A stretch of 7,446 nt of DNA from Alphaproteobacteria bacterium (GTDB taxonomy: Bacteria; Pseudomonadota; Alphaproteobacteria; Micavibrionales; UBA2020): the NCBI GenBank assembly GCA_018971405.1, contig JAGXAX010000071.1:1-7446 (forward strand), read 5' to 3'. The notes below the pieces were generated by a model, which saw nothing but the letters and a program-made list of their open reading frames with translations, ran no database searches and was not told the origin of the DNA. Positions within the stretch are counted from its first letter, which is position 1. Each line of letters opens with the position of its first letter. The translations under genes and the position numbers were made by a program. Below are positions 1-7,446 of the stretch, piece after piece.

Positions 1-653
1 ATGCGCTGCCTGTCCACCAGATGAAAAAGACCAAAGACGGCTGGCGTGAGCGCTGCGTCGGCTACGATCCGGAGCATGACAGCTTTTTCTTCACGGCGGC
101 GCCGCTGGCGTTCGACCTTGCGGGCGTCATGCCGGAGGATTTCATGAACGCGCCGGAAGGCAGCGTTTTCGAGATCAGCCCCGCGTCGCTGGAAATCGTG
201 AAGCAGGTGTCGATGCGCATCGCGCGGCACGGGGGCGCGGCGTTGTTTATCGATTACGGCCATGCGCAGGCGGGATTGGGCGACACGCTTCAGGCCGTCG
301 CGCATCACCAATACGCCGACGTGCTGGAGGAGCCGGGACTGCGCGACATCACCGCACACGTCGATTTCGGCACGCTCAAATCGGTGGCGGCGCAGCATGC
401 CGCCGTGGCGGGGCCGGTGACGCAGGGGGAATTCCTGATCGGCCTCGGCATCGAGGCGCGGGCGTGGCATTTGAGCAAAAACGCGACGGAAAAGCAGCGC
501 GAAGACATCATGTCCGCGCTCTGCCGCCTCGTCGCGCCGAAGGAAATGGGGCGGCTCTTCAAGGTGATGGGCCTCACGCCGCTTGCGGCATCCGTCCATC
601 CCGCGGGGTTCGCCGTCGCCGGAGAGGATCGTCATGAAATACCTCACGACTGA
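1..653 (+). CDS. SAM-dependent methyltransferase, MidA/NDUFAF7 family (5' end outside window)
   Basis: The reading frame is open from the window edge (first full codon at 3) to the TGA at 651-653, so about 216 C-terminal residues are visible. An in-frame ATG lies at 21, but upstream codons reading ALPVHQ fit the family (usually ALPIRQF), so the gene starts earlier. Family hallmarks are the WRER segment (near 51-62), GGAALFIDYGHA (nt 231-266), GDTLQAV (279-299), DITAHVDF (345-368) and GPVTQGEFLIGLGIEAR further on. The mitochondrial homologue NDUFAF7 methylates an arginine of the complex I subunit NDUFS2; the bacterial role is less clear, so transfer of that function is inference. The SAM-binding N-terminal part is probably mostly outside the window. 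In alphaproteobacteria the gene commonly lies between lgt and pgeF, which agrees with the next gene here. The family call is firm; the substrate is not. Confidence 0.9.
   Translation, partial: ALPVHQMKKTKDGWRERCVGYDPEHDSFFFTAAPLAFDLAGVMPEDFMNAPEGSVFEISPASLEIVKQVSMRIARHGGAALFIDYGHAQAGLGDTLQAVAHHQYADVLEEPGLRDITAHVDFGTLKSVAAQHAAVAGPVTQGEFLIGLGIEARAWHLSKNATEKQREDIMSALCRLVAPKEMGRLFKVMGLTPLAASVHPAGFAVAGEDRHEIPHD
621..627 (+). promoter_or_regulatory. Ribosome binding site of pgeF
   Basis: GGAGAGG lies 6 bases before the ATG at 634, inside the end of the upstream methyltransferase gene. It decides the pgeF start in favour of 634 over the in-frame ATG at 583, which has no such site and would add 17 residues unlike the family N-terminus. 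Confidence 0.75.
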
Positions 654-1398
654 TCTTGCCGCGATCCCGTGGGTGCGGCACGGCTTTTTCACCCGTCAGG
701 GCGGGGTGAGCGGCGGGCTTTACGCCTCGCTCAACTGCGGATTCAGAAAAGACGACAGGCAGGCCAACGTGCGCGCCAACCGCGCCCGCGCCGCGGCGGC
801 GCTGGATATCGCGGCCGAGAGCCTTGTCGTCGCGCGCCAGGCGCACAGCGCGAAGGCCGTGGCCGTCAAAAAACCGTGGGCGCCGAAGGACGCGCCGGAG
901 TGCGACGGCATGGTGACGGCGGAGCGGGGCCTCGGCCTCGGCGTCCTCACGGCGGATTGCGTGCCGGTGCTGTTCGCGTCGAAAAAGGAAAAGATCGTCG
1001 GCGCGTGCCATGCCGGATGGAAAGGCGCGCTGGGCGGCGTGCTGGAAGAGACGGTCGCGGCGCTGGAAAAGCGCGGCGCGCGGCCGGAGGACATAGCGGT
1101 CGCGATCGGCCCCTGCATCGGCGCGGATTCTTACGAAGTGAGCGATGACTTCCCCCTGCCGTTCATGGCGCAGGATGCCGCGAACGCGCGGTTTTTCAAA
1201 AGCGCGGCGCGGGCGGGCCACCGGATGTTCGATTTGCCGGGCTATGTGGCGCACCGGCTGCGGCTTCTCGGCATCGAAGCCGTCCACGACACGCGGCAGG
1301 ACACGCGGACGGACGATTCCTTTTTCAGCAACCGCCGCGCCTTTTTGCAGGGCGAGAAAGGCTTCGGGCTGCAGATATCGATTATCTCAATAATATGA
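634..1398 (+). CDS. pgeF: Peptidoglycan editing factor PgeF (YfiH/laccase-domain, multicopper polyphenol oxidase family)
   Basis: From ATG 634 the product is 254 residues, the usual size for this single-domain cytoplasmic family. The N-terminus (VRHGFFTRQGGVSGG, residues 14-28) is typical. The three metal ligands of the family appear as H71 (RQAHSA), C109 (LTADCVPVL) and H126 (CHAGWKG), followed by AIGPCIGADSYEV (157-169) and FFSNRR (230-235). E. coli YfiH/PgeF helps keep serine from replacing alanine in peptidoglycan precursors. Bacterial and mammalian members are reported to have purine nucleoside phosphorylase and adenosine deaminase activity; older 'polyphenol oxidase' names are doubtful. 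The start overlaps the methyltransferase stop by 20 bases in another frame, implying one mRNA and coupled translation. The C-terminus departs from the usual pattern: N replaces Y in FFSYRR, and GLQIS replaces the common GRQIS or GRMAS form. Confidence 0.95.
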   Translation: MKYLTTDLAAIPWVRHGFFTRQGGVSGGLYASLNCGFRKDDRQANVRANRARAAAALDIAAESLVVARQAHSAKAVAVKKPWAPKDAPECDGMVTAERGLGLGVLTADCVPVLFASKKEKIVGACHAGWKGALGGVLEETVAALEKRGARPEDIAVAIGPCIGADSYEVSDDFPLPFMAQDAANARFFKSAARAGHRMFDLPGYVAHRLRLLGIEAVHDTRQDTRTDDSFFSNRRAFLQGEKGFGLQISIISII

Positions 1399-1488
1399 AG
1401 CGGTTAAAAAGAACTCTTCATTTCCGCCGGAAAATTGGCTAGTTTAGGGCCGCGTTTGAAAACCGGACAAACCATGGGCGAGAAAAAA

Positions 1489-2442
1489 ATGAAATTGATC
1501 GCGTGTTCCAGCAACCAGCCGCTCGCCGCGGCGGTATCGGCCTATCTCGGCATCCCGCTGTCGCAGGTCAACCTCAAGCGCTTCGCCGATCAGGAGATTT
1601 TCGTCGAGGTGCTGGAGAACGTGCGCGGCGAGGACGTATTCGTCGTCCAGTCCACTTCCTATCCCGCCAACGACCACCTGATGGAAATGCTGATCATGTT
1701 CGACGCGCTGAAGCGCGGCTCGGCGCGGCGCATCACGGCGGTCATGCCCTATTTCGGCTATGCGCGGCAGGACCGCAAGACCGGCTCGCGCTCGCCCATC
1801 TCGGCCAAGCTCGTCGCCAACCTCATCACCAAGGCGGGCGCCGACCGCGTGCTGACGCTCGATCTGCACGCGGGGCAGATTCAGGGTTTCTTCGACATTC
1901 CGGTGGATAACCTCTTCGCCGGCACGCCGATCTTCGTGCCTTACGCGCAGAAGACGAAATCCGGCAAGCCGCTGACCGTGGTGTCGCCGGACGTCGGCGG
2001 CGTGGTGCGCGCCCGCGCGCTGGCGAAAAAGCTCGACGCCGGCCTTGCCATCATCGACAAGCGCCGCGAGAAGGCGGGCATCTCCGAAGTGATGCACGTC
2101 ATCGGCGAGGTCGCGGGGCAGGAGTGCATCCTGATCGACGACATGGTGGACAGCGCGGGCACGATCTGCAACGCGGCGGCTGCGCTGATGAACGAAGGCG
2201 CTGCCTCTGTGCGCGCCTTCGCGACGCACGGCGTGCTCTCCGGCAGCGCGATCGACCGCATCGAAAAATCCCCGCTGACGGAGATGGTCGTCACCGACAG
2301 CATCGCCGCGACGCCCGCGGCGAAATCCTGCCAGAAGCTGAAATACATCCCCGTCGCGCCGCTGATCGGCGAGGCGATTTTGCGCATCAGCGAGGAGCGC
2401 TCCGTCTCGTCGCTGTTCGACGCGGTGCCGGCGGGCGCCTGA
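1489..2442 (+). CDS. prs: Ribose-phosphate pyrophosphokinase (PRPP synthetase)
   Basis: The product makes 5-phosphoribosyl 1-diphosphate from ribose 5-phosphate and ATP, the shared precursor for purines, pyrimidines, NAD, histidine and tryptophan; it is cytosolic and normally hexameric. From ATG 1489 it has 317 residues, the usual class I length. Motifs in order: FADQEIFVE (32-40), [10 protein letters not shown] (60-69), [10 protein letters not shown] (88-97, ATP site), [20 protein letters not shown] (123-142, metal-binding H127), VSPDVGG (165-171), the flexible-loop K191 and R193, and the PRPP-binding loop [12 protein letters not shown] (214-225). The start at 1489 gives the family N-terminus MKLIA and has GGGCGAG 6 bases upstream. 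An in-frame ATG at 1474 would add five residues and has only a weak site. The 90-base gap after pgeF shows no terminator, so read-through is likely; no promoter there is convincing. Confidence 0.97.
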   Translation: MKLIACSSNQPLAAAVSAYLGIPLSQVNLKRFADQEIFVEVLENVRGEDVFVVQSTSYPANDHLMEMLIMFDALKRGSARRITAVMPYFGYARQDRKTGSRSPISAKLVANLITKAGADRVLTLDLHAGQIQGFFDIPVDNLFAGTPIFVPYAQKTKSGKPLTVVSPDVGGVVRARALAKKLDAGLAIIDKRREKAGISEVMHVIGEVAGQECILIDDMVDSAGTICNAAAALMNEGAASVRAFATHGVLSGSAIDRIEKSPLTEMVVTDSIAATPAAKSCQKLKYIPVAPLIGEAILRISEERSVSSLFDAVPAGA

Positions 2443-2451
2443 GGCCTTAAA

Positions 2452-4368
2452 TCAATCCGTGCCGGAATCGGCGTCGCTCTTCGTCGCGTAGAGCGAATTG
2501 AGCAGCTTGTCGTTGATCCGGACGTCGTATTTGGCCCAGAGGCTCTGGCGGTATTGCTCGATCAGGTCGTTGCTGATCAGGCGCTGCATGACGCTGGCGA
2601 GATCCTGACTGTCCTGTTTGAGCGCCGCGGGCGGCGGCATTTTGACCACGCGGCCGGTGAGGCGGAGGATGGCGAGCGCGTTGTCTTCCGTGACGGCGGT
2701 CGTTTCGCCGGCGGCGTCGAGCGCGAAGAGGGCGCCGAGCATGTTGTCGTCGAGCTTGGCTTCCATCGAGGATTCGCCGCGCCGGACGGCGCCGGTCTGC
2801 TGTACCGGCTCATGCAGTTCCGCCGCGACCTTGTCGAAGGACGCGCCCTGTTTCAGGCGGGCGATGATTTTCGCGGCCTTGTCGTTGAGGGCGTCCATCT
2901 CCTGCTCTTTCATCCAGCGCGCGCGCACGGCGTTTTCGACCGCATCGAACGGCGGCTGGCTGGCGGGGAAGACGTCGTCCACGCCGACGACCTGATAGCC
3001 GCCCGCCGCTTCGATCATCTGGCTCGCTTCGCCCTTGTCGAGGCTGAAGCCCGCCGACACGAGCTTGGCGAGGTCGGGCAGCGCCGCGGGCGCTTCCTTG
3101 CCGTTCGCGGGCTTGCCGTTGGCGTCGACCTTGTCGAGCACGGCGAGGGGCAGGTTGAATTGCTTGGCCACTTCCGCGAGCGTCGCGCCGCCGCCGATCG
3201 CGTCCTCGATCTTGTTGGACAAGCTGTACATGGCGTCGTCGACCTGATCCTGCGCGAGGTTGCTCTCGATCTCGCCCTTCACGGCGCTGAACGGCCGGAC
3301 GGCGCCGGGCTCGATCTTCTTGATGTAAAGCACGTGCCAGCCGAGCGGGGTCTTGATCGGCGCGGTGATCGCGCCGGCCTTGCCCGCGAAGGCGGCGAGT
3401 TGCAGTTCGGGCGCGATCTGCTTGCGCGTGAAAGGCTCGGGCAGGAGGTAGCTCACCTTGACGCCCGCATTTTTGGCGGCGGCGCGGAGGTCGTTGTCTT
3501 TCTCCGCAGCCTTGTAGACGCTCTCCGCCGTGGCTTCATCGGGCGCGACGGCCTGCGCGATGATGCGGGTTTCCGGCGTCTTATATTCGTCGAGGTTGTC
3601 TTTATACTGCTGCTCCAGCTTCGCCTCGGGGATCTTGATCGTGGCGGCGACGGATTTCCGCGAGAGGGTGACGACCGTGAGCGTGCGGTATTCCGGCAGC
3701 GTGTAGTCGCCCTGCACCGAAGTGTAATAGGATTTCAGCGTCGCGTCGGACGGCGGGCTGACCGGCGGAACGTCTTTCGCCGTCAGCATGAAATAGGCGC
3801 CGGTGCGGTATTCGTTGCGGAACCTGAGCGCGTCGGCGACGAGCTGTTTCGGCGCGTAAGAGCCGGAGGTGATGACGCGGAAGAGCAGCTCGGTCGCGAT
3901 GTCGGTCTTGACCGAGGAAACGAGTTCGGGCTCGTTCATGTTGTAGGCCTGTTCGAGGCGTTGCAGCGCTTCCTGTTGCGAGAGGCCCTTTTTCACCAGC
4001 GGGGCGATGATGCTCCTGATCTGCCGCGCGGCCAGAACGTCGCCGGGGAGGATGCCGGCGTCGTTCGCGGCCATGGCGAAGACGCGGCGGTCGATTTCCT
4101 GCTGCAGGATCTTGCGCGGCACGCCGGCGCGGATGGCGTCGGCTTCCCGCACGTTCTTCCGGCGGAGTTCCTCGCGCACCATGCGCTCGAAGTCTTCCGC
4201 GTGGATCTTCGTGCTGCCGATCCGCGCTACGGCGTCGTCCTGCAGCGCGCTGCGGAACACGCCCTGTCCGCCGATCAGCGCGAGGCCGGTCATTGCCAGC
4301 AGCAAAAGGCCGAAGAGAACGAACTTGACCAGGGTGGACTTGGCGCCGTCGCGCATTTGCTTGAGCAT
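2452..4368 (-). CDS. ppiD: PpiD-type peptidylprolyl isomerase/periplasmic folding chaperone
   Basis: The product is 638 residues (E. coli PpiD is 623). A short basic N-terminus (K3, R6, K10) precedes one membrane segment at about 13-34, placing the rest in the periplasm. Residues 40-170 form the helical SurA_N-like chaperone region. A parvulin-like region spans about 266-355 and ends in GWHVLYIKKIEPG (343-355). The canonical catalytic start (HILV-like) is RIIAQAV here and the GG-LG motif is missing, so isomerase activity is doubtful, as for E. coli PpiD. Two further segments, about 429-519 and 539-625, repeat the pattern of 319-405. PpiD associates with SecYEG and holds newly exported proteins; secG is nearby on the other strand. 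The start at 4368 follows the membrane-anchor pattern and has AAGGA 9 bases upstream. An ORF extension as far as 5244 is antisense to tpiA and is not coding. The gene converges on prs with a 9-base gap. Confidence 0.92.
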   Translation of the reverse strand: MLKQMRDGAKSTLVKFVLFGLLLLAMTGLALIGGQGVFRSALQDDAVARIGSTKIHAEDFERMVREELRRKNVREADAIRAGVPRKILQQEIDRRVFAMAANDAGILPGDVLAARQIRSIIAPLVKKGLSQQEALQRLEQAYNMNEPELVSSVKTDIATELLFRVITSGSYAPKQLVADALRFRNEYRTGAYFMLTAKDVPPVSPPSDATLKSYYTSVQGDYTLPEYRTLTVVTLSRKSVAATIKIPEAKLEQQYKDNLDEYKTPETRIIAQAVAPDEATAESVYKAAEKDNDLRAAAKNAGVKVSYLLPEPFTRKQIAPELQLAAFAGKAGAITAPIKTPLGWHVLYIKKIEPGAVRPFSAVKGEIESNLAQDQVDDAMYSLSNKIEDAIGGGATLAEVAKQFNLPLAVLDKVDANGKPANGKEAPAALPDLAKLVSAGFSLDKGEASQMIEAAGGYQVVGVDDVFPASQPPFDAVENAVRARWMKEQEMDALNDKAAKIIARLKQGASFDKVAAELHEPVQQTGAVRRGESSMEAKLDDNMLGALFALDAAGETTAVTEDNALAILRLTGRVVKMPPPAALKQDSQDLASVMQRLISNDLIEQYRQSLWAKYDVRINDKLLNSLYATKSDADSGTD

Positions 4369-4443
4369 GGAGGCATATCCTTTGATATTGATTATTAAAA
4401 GATATTTAGCGAAGATGGCGCCAAATGCAAAGGAGAAAGATTT
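4369..4443. promoter_or_regulatory. Divergent ppiD/tpiA intergenic region, probable promoters
   Basis: This 75-base gap separates two genes read away from each other, so both must begin transcription here or within a neighbour. Positions 4381-4410 are strongly AT-rich in a GC-rich genome. Possible hexamers toward tpiA are TTGATA (4382-4387) and TATTTA (4403-4408), with a short 15-base spacer. Toward ppiD, the minus strand reads TTGGCG (4424-4419) and TTTAAT (4399-4394), with a long 19-base spacer. Neither is strong; the region call is safer than the hexamers. Confidence 0.45.
4430..4435 (+). promoter_or_regulatory. Ribosome binding site of tpiA
   Basis: A full AAGGAG lies 8 bases before the ATG at 4444. 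It is the strongest Shine-Dalgarno match in the window and fixes the tpiA start. A nearby ATG at 4415 lies in another frame. Confidence 0.8.
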
Positions 4444-5175
4444 ATGCCCAAGCTTATCGTCGGGAACTGGAAGATGAACGGCCTTCAGGCGGACAGCCGC
4501 GATCTGGCAGAAAAGCTGGCCGCGGGGATGAAGGGCGACCCATCCAATGATTTCCATATGGTCGTATGCCCGCCGGCGACGATGATCGCGCCCGTGGCGG
4601 CGGTTTTGAAGGGTTCGGCCATCCGCTGGGGCGGGCAGGATTGCCATGCGGAAGCGTCCGGCGCGTTCACCGGCGATATCGCTGCGCCCATGCTCAAAGA
4701 CCTCGGCTGCGATTTCGTCATTCTCGGCCATTCCGAGCGCAGGCAGTACCATGAGGAGACCAGCGCGCAGGTGGCTGCCAAGGCGAAACAGGCCTATGCC
4801 GCAGGGCTCGCCGTGATTATTTGCGTCGGCGAGCTGGACGCCCAGCGCAGTGCCGGAGAGCAGGAAAGCGTTGTGGCGCGCCAGTTGGCGGAATCGATCC
4901 CTGCCGAGGCCCTGCCTTTGAACACTGTCATCGCCTACGAGCCCGTCTGGGCGATCGGCACGGGCAAGACGGCCTCGGCCGAGGATATCCGTCAGATGCA
5001 TGCCTTTATCCGCGGCAAGGTCGGGAGAATGCAAATTCTTTACGGCGGCTCGGTCAAGGCGGAAAACGCGCGGGAAATTCTCCACACCGAAAATGTTGAT
5101 GGCGTGCTGGTCGGAGGGGCGAGCCTCAAGGCTGAGGCGTTTATGGCGATCGCTGCGGCCAGTAGGTTGCCATAA
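4444..5175 (+). CDS. tpiA: Triose-phosphate isomerase
   Basis: The enzyme interconverts dihydroxyacetone phosphate and glyceraldehyde 3-phosphate in glycolysis, gluconeogenesis and the Calvin cycle; it is a cytosolic TIM barrel. All key residues are visible: N8 and K10 in GNWKMN, GAFTGDIAAPMLKD (73-86), catalytic H96 in LGHSERR, catalytic E166 in AYEPVWAIGTGKT (including the mobile loop, about 167-176), and the phosphate-binding YGGSV (200-204) and GGASL (224-228). It has 243 residues, slightly short for the family (about 250). The shortening seems to lie between HAFIRGKVGRM (186-196) and ILYGGS, where most homologues have several more residues. It is divergent from ppiD and followed, after 105 AT-rich bases, by secG; tpiA-secG-pyrG is a familiar alphaproteobacterial order. 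Confidence 0.98.
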   Translation: MPKLIVGNWKMNGLQADSRDLAEKLAAGMKGDPSNDFHMVVCPPATMIAPVAAVLKGSAIRWGGQDCHAEASGAFTGDIAAPMLKDLGCDFVILGHSERRQYHEETSAQVAAKAKQAYAAGLAVIICVGELDAQRSAGEQESVVARQLAESIPAEALPLNTVIAYEPVWAIGTGKTASAEDIRQMHAFIRGKVGRMQILYGGSVKAENAREILHTENVDGVLVGGASLKAEAFMAIAAASRLP

Positions 5176-5228
5176 GATTGTGCGAATATAAATCGCTGGA
5201 TTTTTATCGTGATTGCGCCTAAAAATAC

Positions 5229-5257
5229 CTGACATAAACGACATATTATTCCATAAT
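5229..5257 (+). promoter_or_regulatory. Candidate sigma70-type promoter for secG-pyrG
   Basis: CTGACA (5229-5234) and CATAAT (5252-5257) each match the -35 and -10 consensus at five of six positions and are separated by exactly 17 bases, in an AT-rich gap between tpiA and secG. A start near 5264 would leave a leader of only about 15-17 bases, with the secG ribosome site almost at the 5' end. A 5-base inverted repeat, TTATT (5246-5250) and AATAA (5255-5259), overlaps the -10 and could be chance in AT-rich DNA. No T-tailed terminator for tpiA was seen upstream, so secG may also be read from tpiA. Confidence 0.6.
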
Positions 5258-5267
5258 AAAAATTCTG

Positions 5268-5273
5268 AGGAAG
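5268..5273 (+). promoter_or_regulatory. Ribosome binding site of secG
   Basis: AGGAAG lies 7 bases before the ATG at 5281 and supports that start. Confidence 0.65.
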
Positions 5274-5280
5274 CCGTTCG

Positions 5281-7285
<2,005 letters not shown>

Positions 7286-7289
7286 ATTT

Positions 7290-7357
7290 GCGGCGCGGGT
7301 TTTAACGCGAAACTTTTTCGTGACTTCGTGTCGATCCTGTCTTCGAAGCCGCGCCGC
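7290..7357 (+). other. GC-rich inverted repeat, possible folded 3' element after pyrG
   Basis: GCGGCGCGG (7290-7298) is an exact reverse complement of CCGCGCCGC (7349-7357). Inside lie two smaller candidate hairpins: CGCGAAA (7306-7312) with TTTCGTG (7316-7322, one G-U pair), and CTTCG (7324-7328) with CGAAG (7344-7348). The second abuts the outer stem. In RNA this could be a three-way fold protecting the pyrG 3' end. No T-run follows the outer stem, so it is not a standard intrinsic terminator. Chance pairing in GC-rich DNA remains possible, and the segment overlaps a possible gene remnant on the other strand. Confidence 0.3.
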
Positions 7358-7397
7358 CGCGGGAAATATTCACTTGTTCAATAACCGCCCCGCGCAT
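7302..7397 (-). pseudogene. Possible 5' remnant of a MOSC-domain protein gene
   Basis: On the minus strand an ATG at 7397 opens a 31-codon ORF ending with TAA at 7304-7302. Its first 15 residues, MRGAVIEQVNISRGG, resemble the N-terminus of stand-alone MOSC-domain proteins as I recall them (V.QINISRGGVPK). After GG the resemblance fades (AASKTGSTRSHEK) and the frame stops. The rest of such a gene, well over 100 codons, would run into pyrG and cannot be there, so at best this is a truncated relic. The frame is also open upstream to the window edge, so it might instead be the tail of an unknown gene. The match is short and made from memory. Confidence 0.2.
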
Positions 7398-7440
7398 GGA
7401 GGCCTGCCTGGCGATGCAGCCGGCGCTTCGAACCTGTCTT
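7331..7440 (+). repeat. Near-perfect 13-base direct repeat pair downstream of pyrG
   Basis: TCGATCCTGTCTT (7331-7343) recurs as TCGAACCTGTCTT (7428-7440), 12 of 13 identical and 97 bases apart. The sequence just outside each copy does not match. The function is unknown; it might be a paired protein-binding site, the footprint of a small rearrangement, or chance. Confidence 0.3.
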
Positions 7441-7446
7441 TCCCCC

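Noticed and set aside
583..633. Alternative upstream pgeF start at 583
   Set aside because: The added 17 residues are unlike the family and lack a ribosome site; GGAGAGG points to 634.
574..1287. 237-codon minus-strand frame opposite pgeF
   Set aside because: Arg/His/Ala-rich composition typical of antisense frames; pgeF has all family motifs on the other strand.
1421..1433. Palindrome TTTCCGCCGGAAA between pgeF and prs as terminator or operator
   Set aside because: As a hairpin it has only about five pairs with a 3-base loop and no T-run. As an operator there is no supporting promoter or second copy.
1435..1488. Longer prs starts (TTG at 1435, ATG at 1474)
   Set aside because: The Prs family starts at MKLIA-like sequence, given by ATG 1489, with a purine-rich site at proper spacing. 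The 1474 start remains a minor possibility.
2554..4398. 614-codon plus-strand open frame opposite ppiD
   Set aside because: It is the antisense shadow of ppiD in GC-rich DNA. The translation is Arg/Gly/Val/Asp-rich with no recognisable fold, while the opposite strand gives a clear membrane-anchored PpiD.
5191..5214. Weak hairpin AATCGC...GTGATT as tpiA terminator
   Set aside because: Six pairs including a G-U pair, a 12-base loop and no T-run after the stem.
4369..5244. Upstream extension of the ppiD frame by 292 codons
   Set aside because: It runs antisense through the whole of tpiA, and the extra sequence matches nothing I know. The membrane anchor and ribosome site place the PpiD start at 4368.
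7426..7432. CTTCGAA near the window end as a tRNA T-loop
   Set aside because: The flanking bases do not form a T-stem on either strand, and no acceptor or anticodon arm is present.
7396..7446. Plus-strand ATG opening to the window end as the next gene
   Set aside because: No ribosome site, only 17 codons visible, and the translation does not resemble KdsA, enolase or another expected neighbour.

Overview
The window is a GC-rich stretch of a bacterial chromosome carrying seven recognisable housekeeping genes and short, AT-richer intergenic gaps. The gene content and protein style point to an alphaproteobacterium: a MidA/NDUFAF7-type methyltransferase followed by pgeF and prs, and a ppiD gene divergent from tpiA-secG-pyrG. 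Genus or species cannot be fixed from sequence reading alone. There are no insertion sequences, phage genes, CRISPR arrays, tRNAs or rRNAs.

Layout. Positions 1-653 hold the 3' part of a MidA-family methyltransferase gene cut by the window edge. It overlaps by 20 bases the laccase-domain gene pgeF (634-1398). After a 90-base gap comes prs (1489-2442), encoding PRPP synthetase. On the opposite strand, ppiD (2452-4368) encodes a membrane-anchored periplasmic chaperone of the parvulin/SurA type and converges on prs with only 9 bases between the stop codons. A 75-base AT-rich gap separates ppiD from the divergent tpiA (4444-5175). A 105-base AT-rich gap with a good sigma70-type promoter candidate precedes secG (5281-5637). 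Then pyrG (5660-7285), CTP synthase, follows after 22 bases. The last 161 bases hold no confident gene. They do contain a GC-rich inverted repeat, a short near-perfect direct repeat, and a 31-codon minus-strand ORF whose first residues resemble the start of MOSC-domain proteins.

How the genes fit together. Prs makes PRPP for nucleotide synthesis, PyrG makes CTP, and PgeF belongs to a family with reported purine-nucleoside activity and a role in keeping peptidoglycan precursors correct. TpiA serves central carbon metabolism. SecG and PpiD both act at the SecYEG translocon and on exported proteins. MidA homologues act in complex I assembly in mitochondria. This is core metabolism and cell-envelope export, not an accessory island.

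I found no convincing new biological system here. The observations most worth checking are the internally repeated, probably inactive parvulin-like modules of PpiD, the pgeF-prs adjacency, changed residues near the PgeF C-terminus, a shortened loop in TpiA, and the possible gene remnant and folded element after pyrG.
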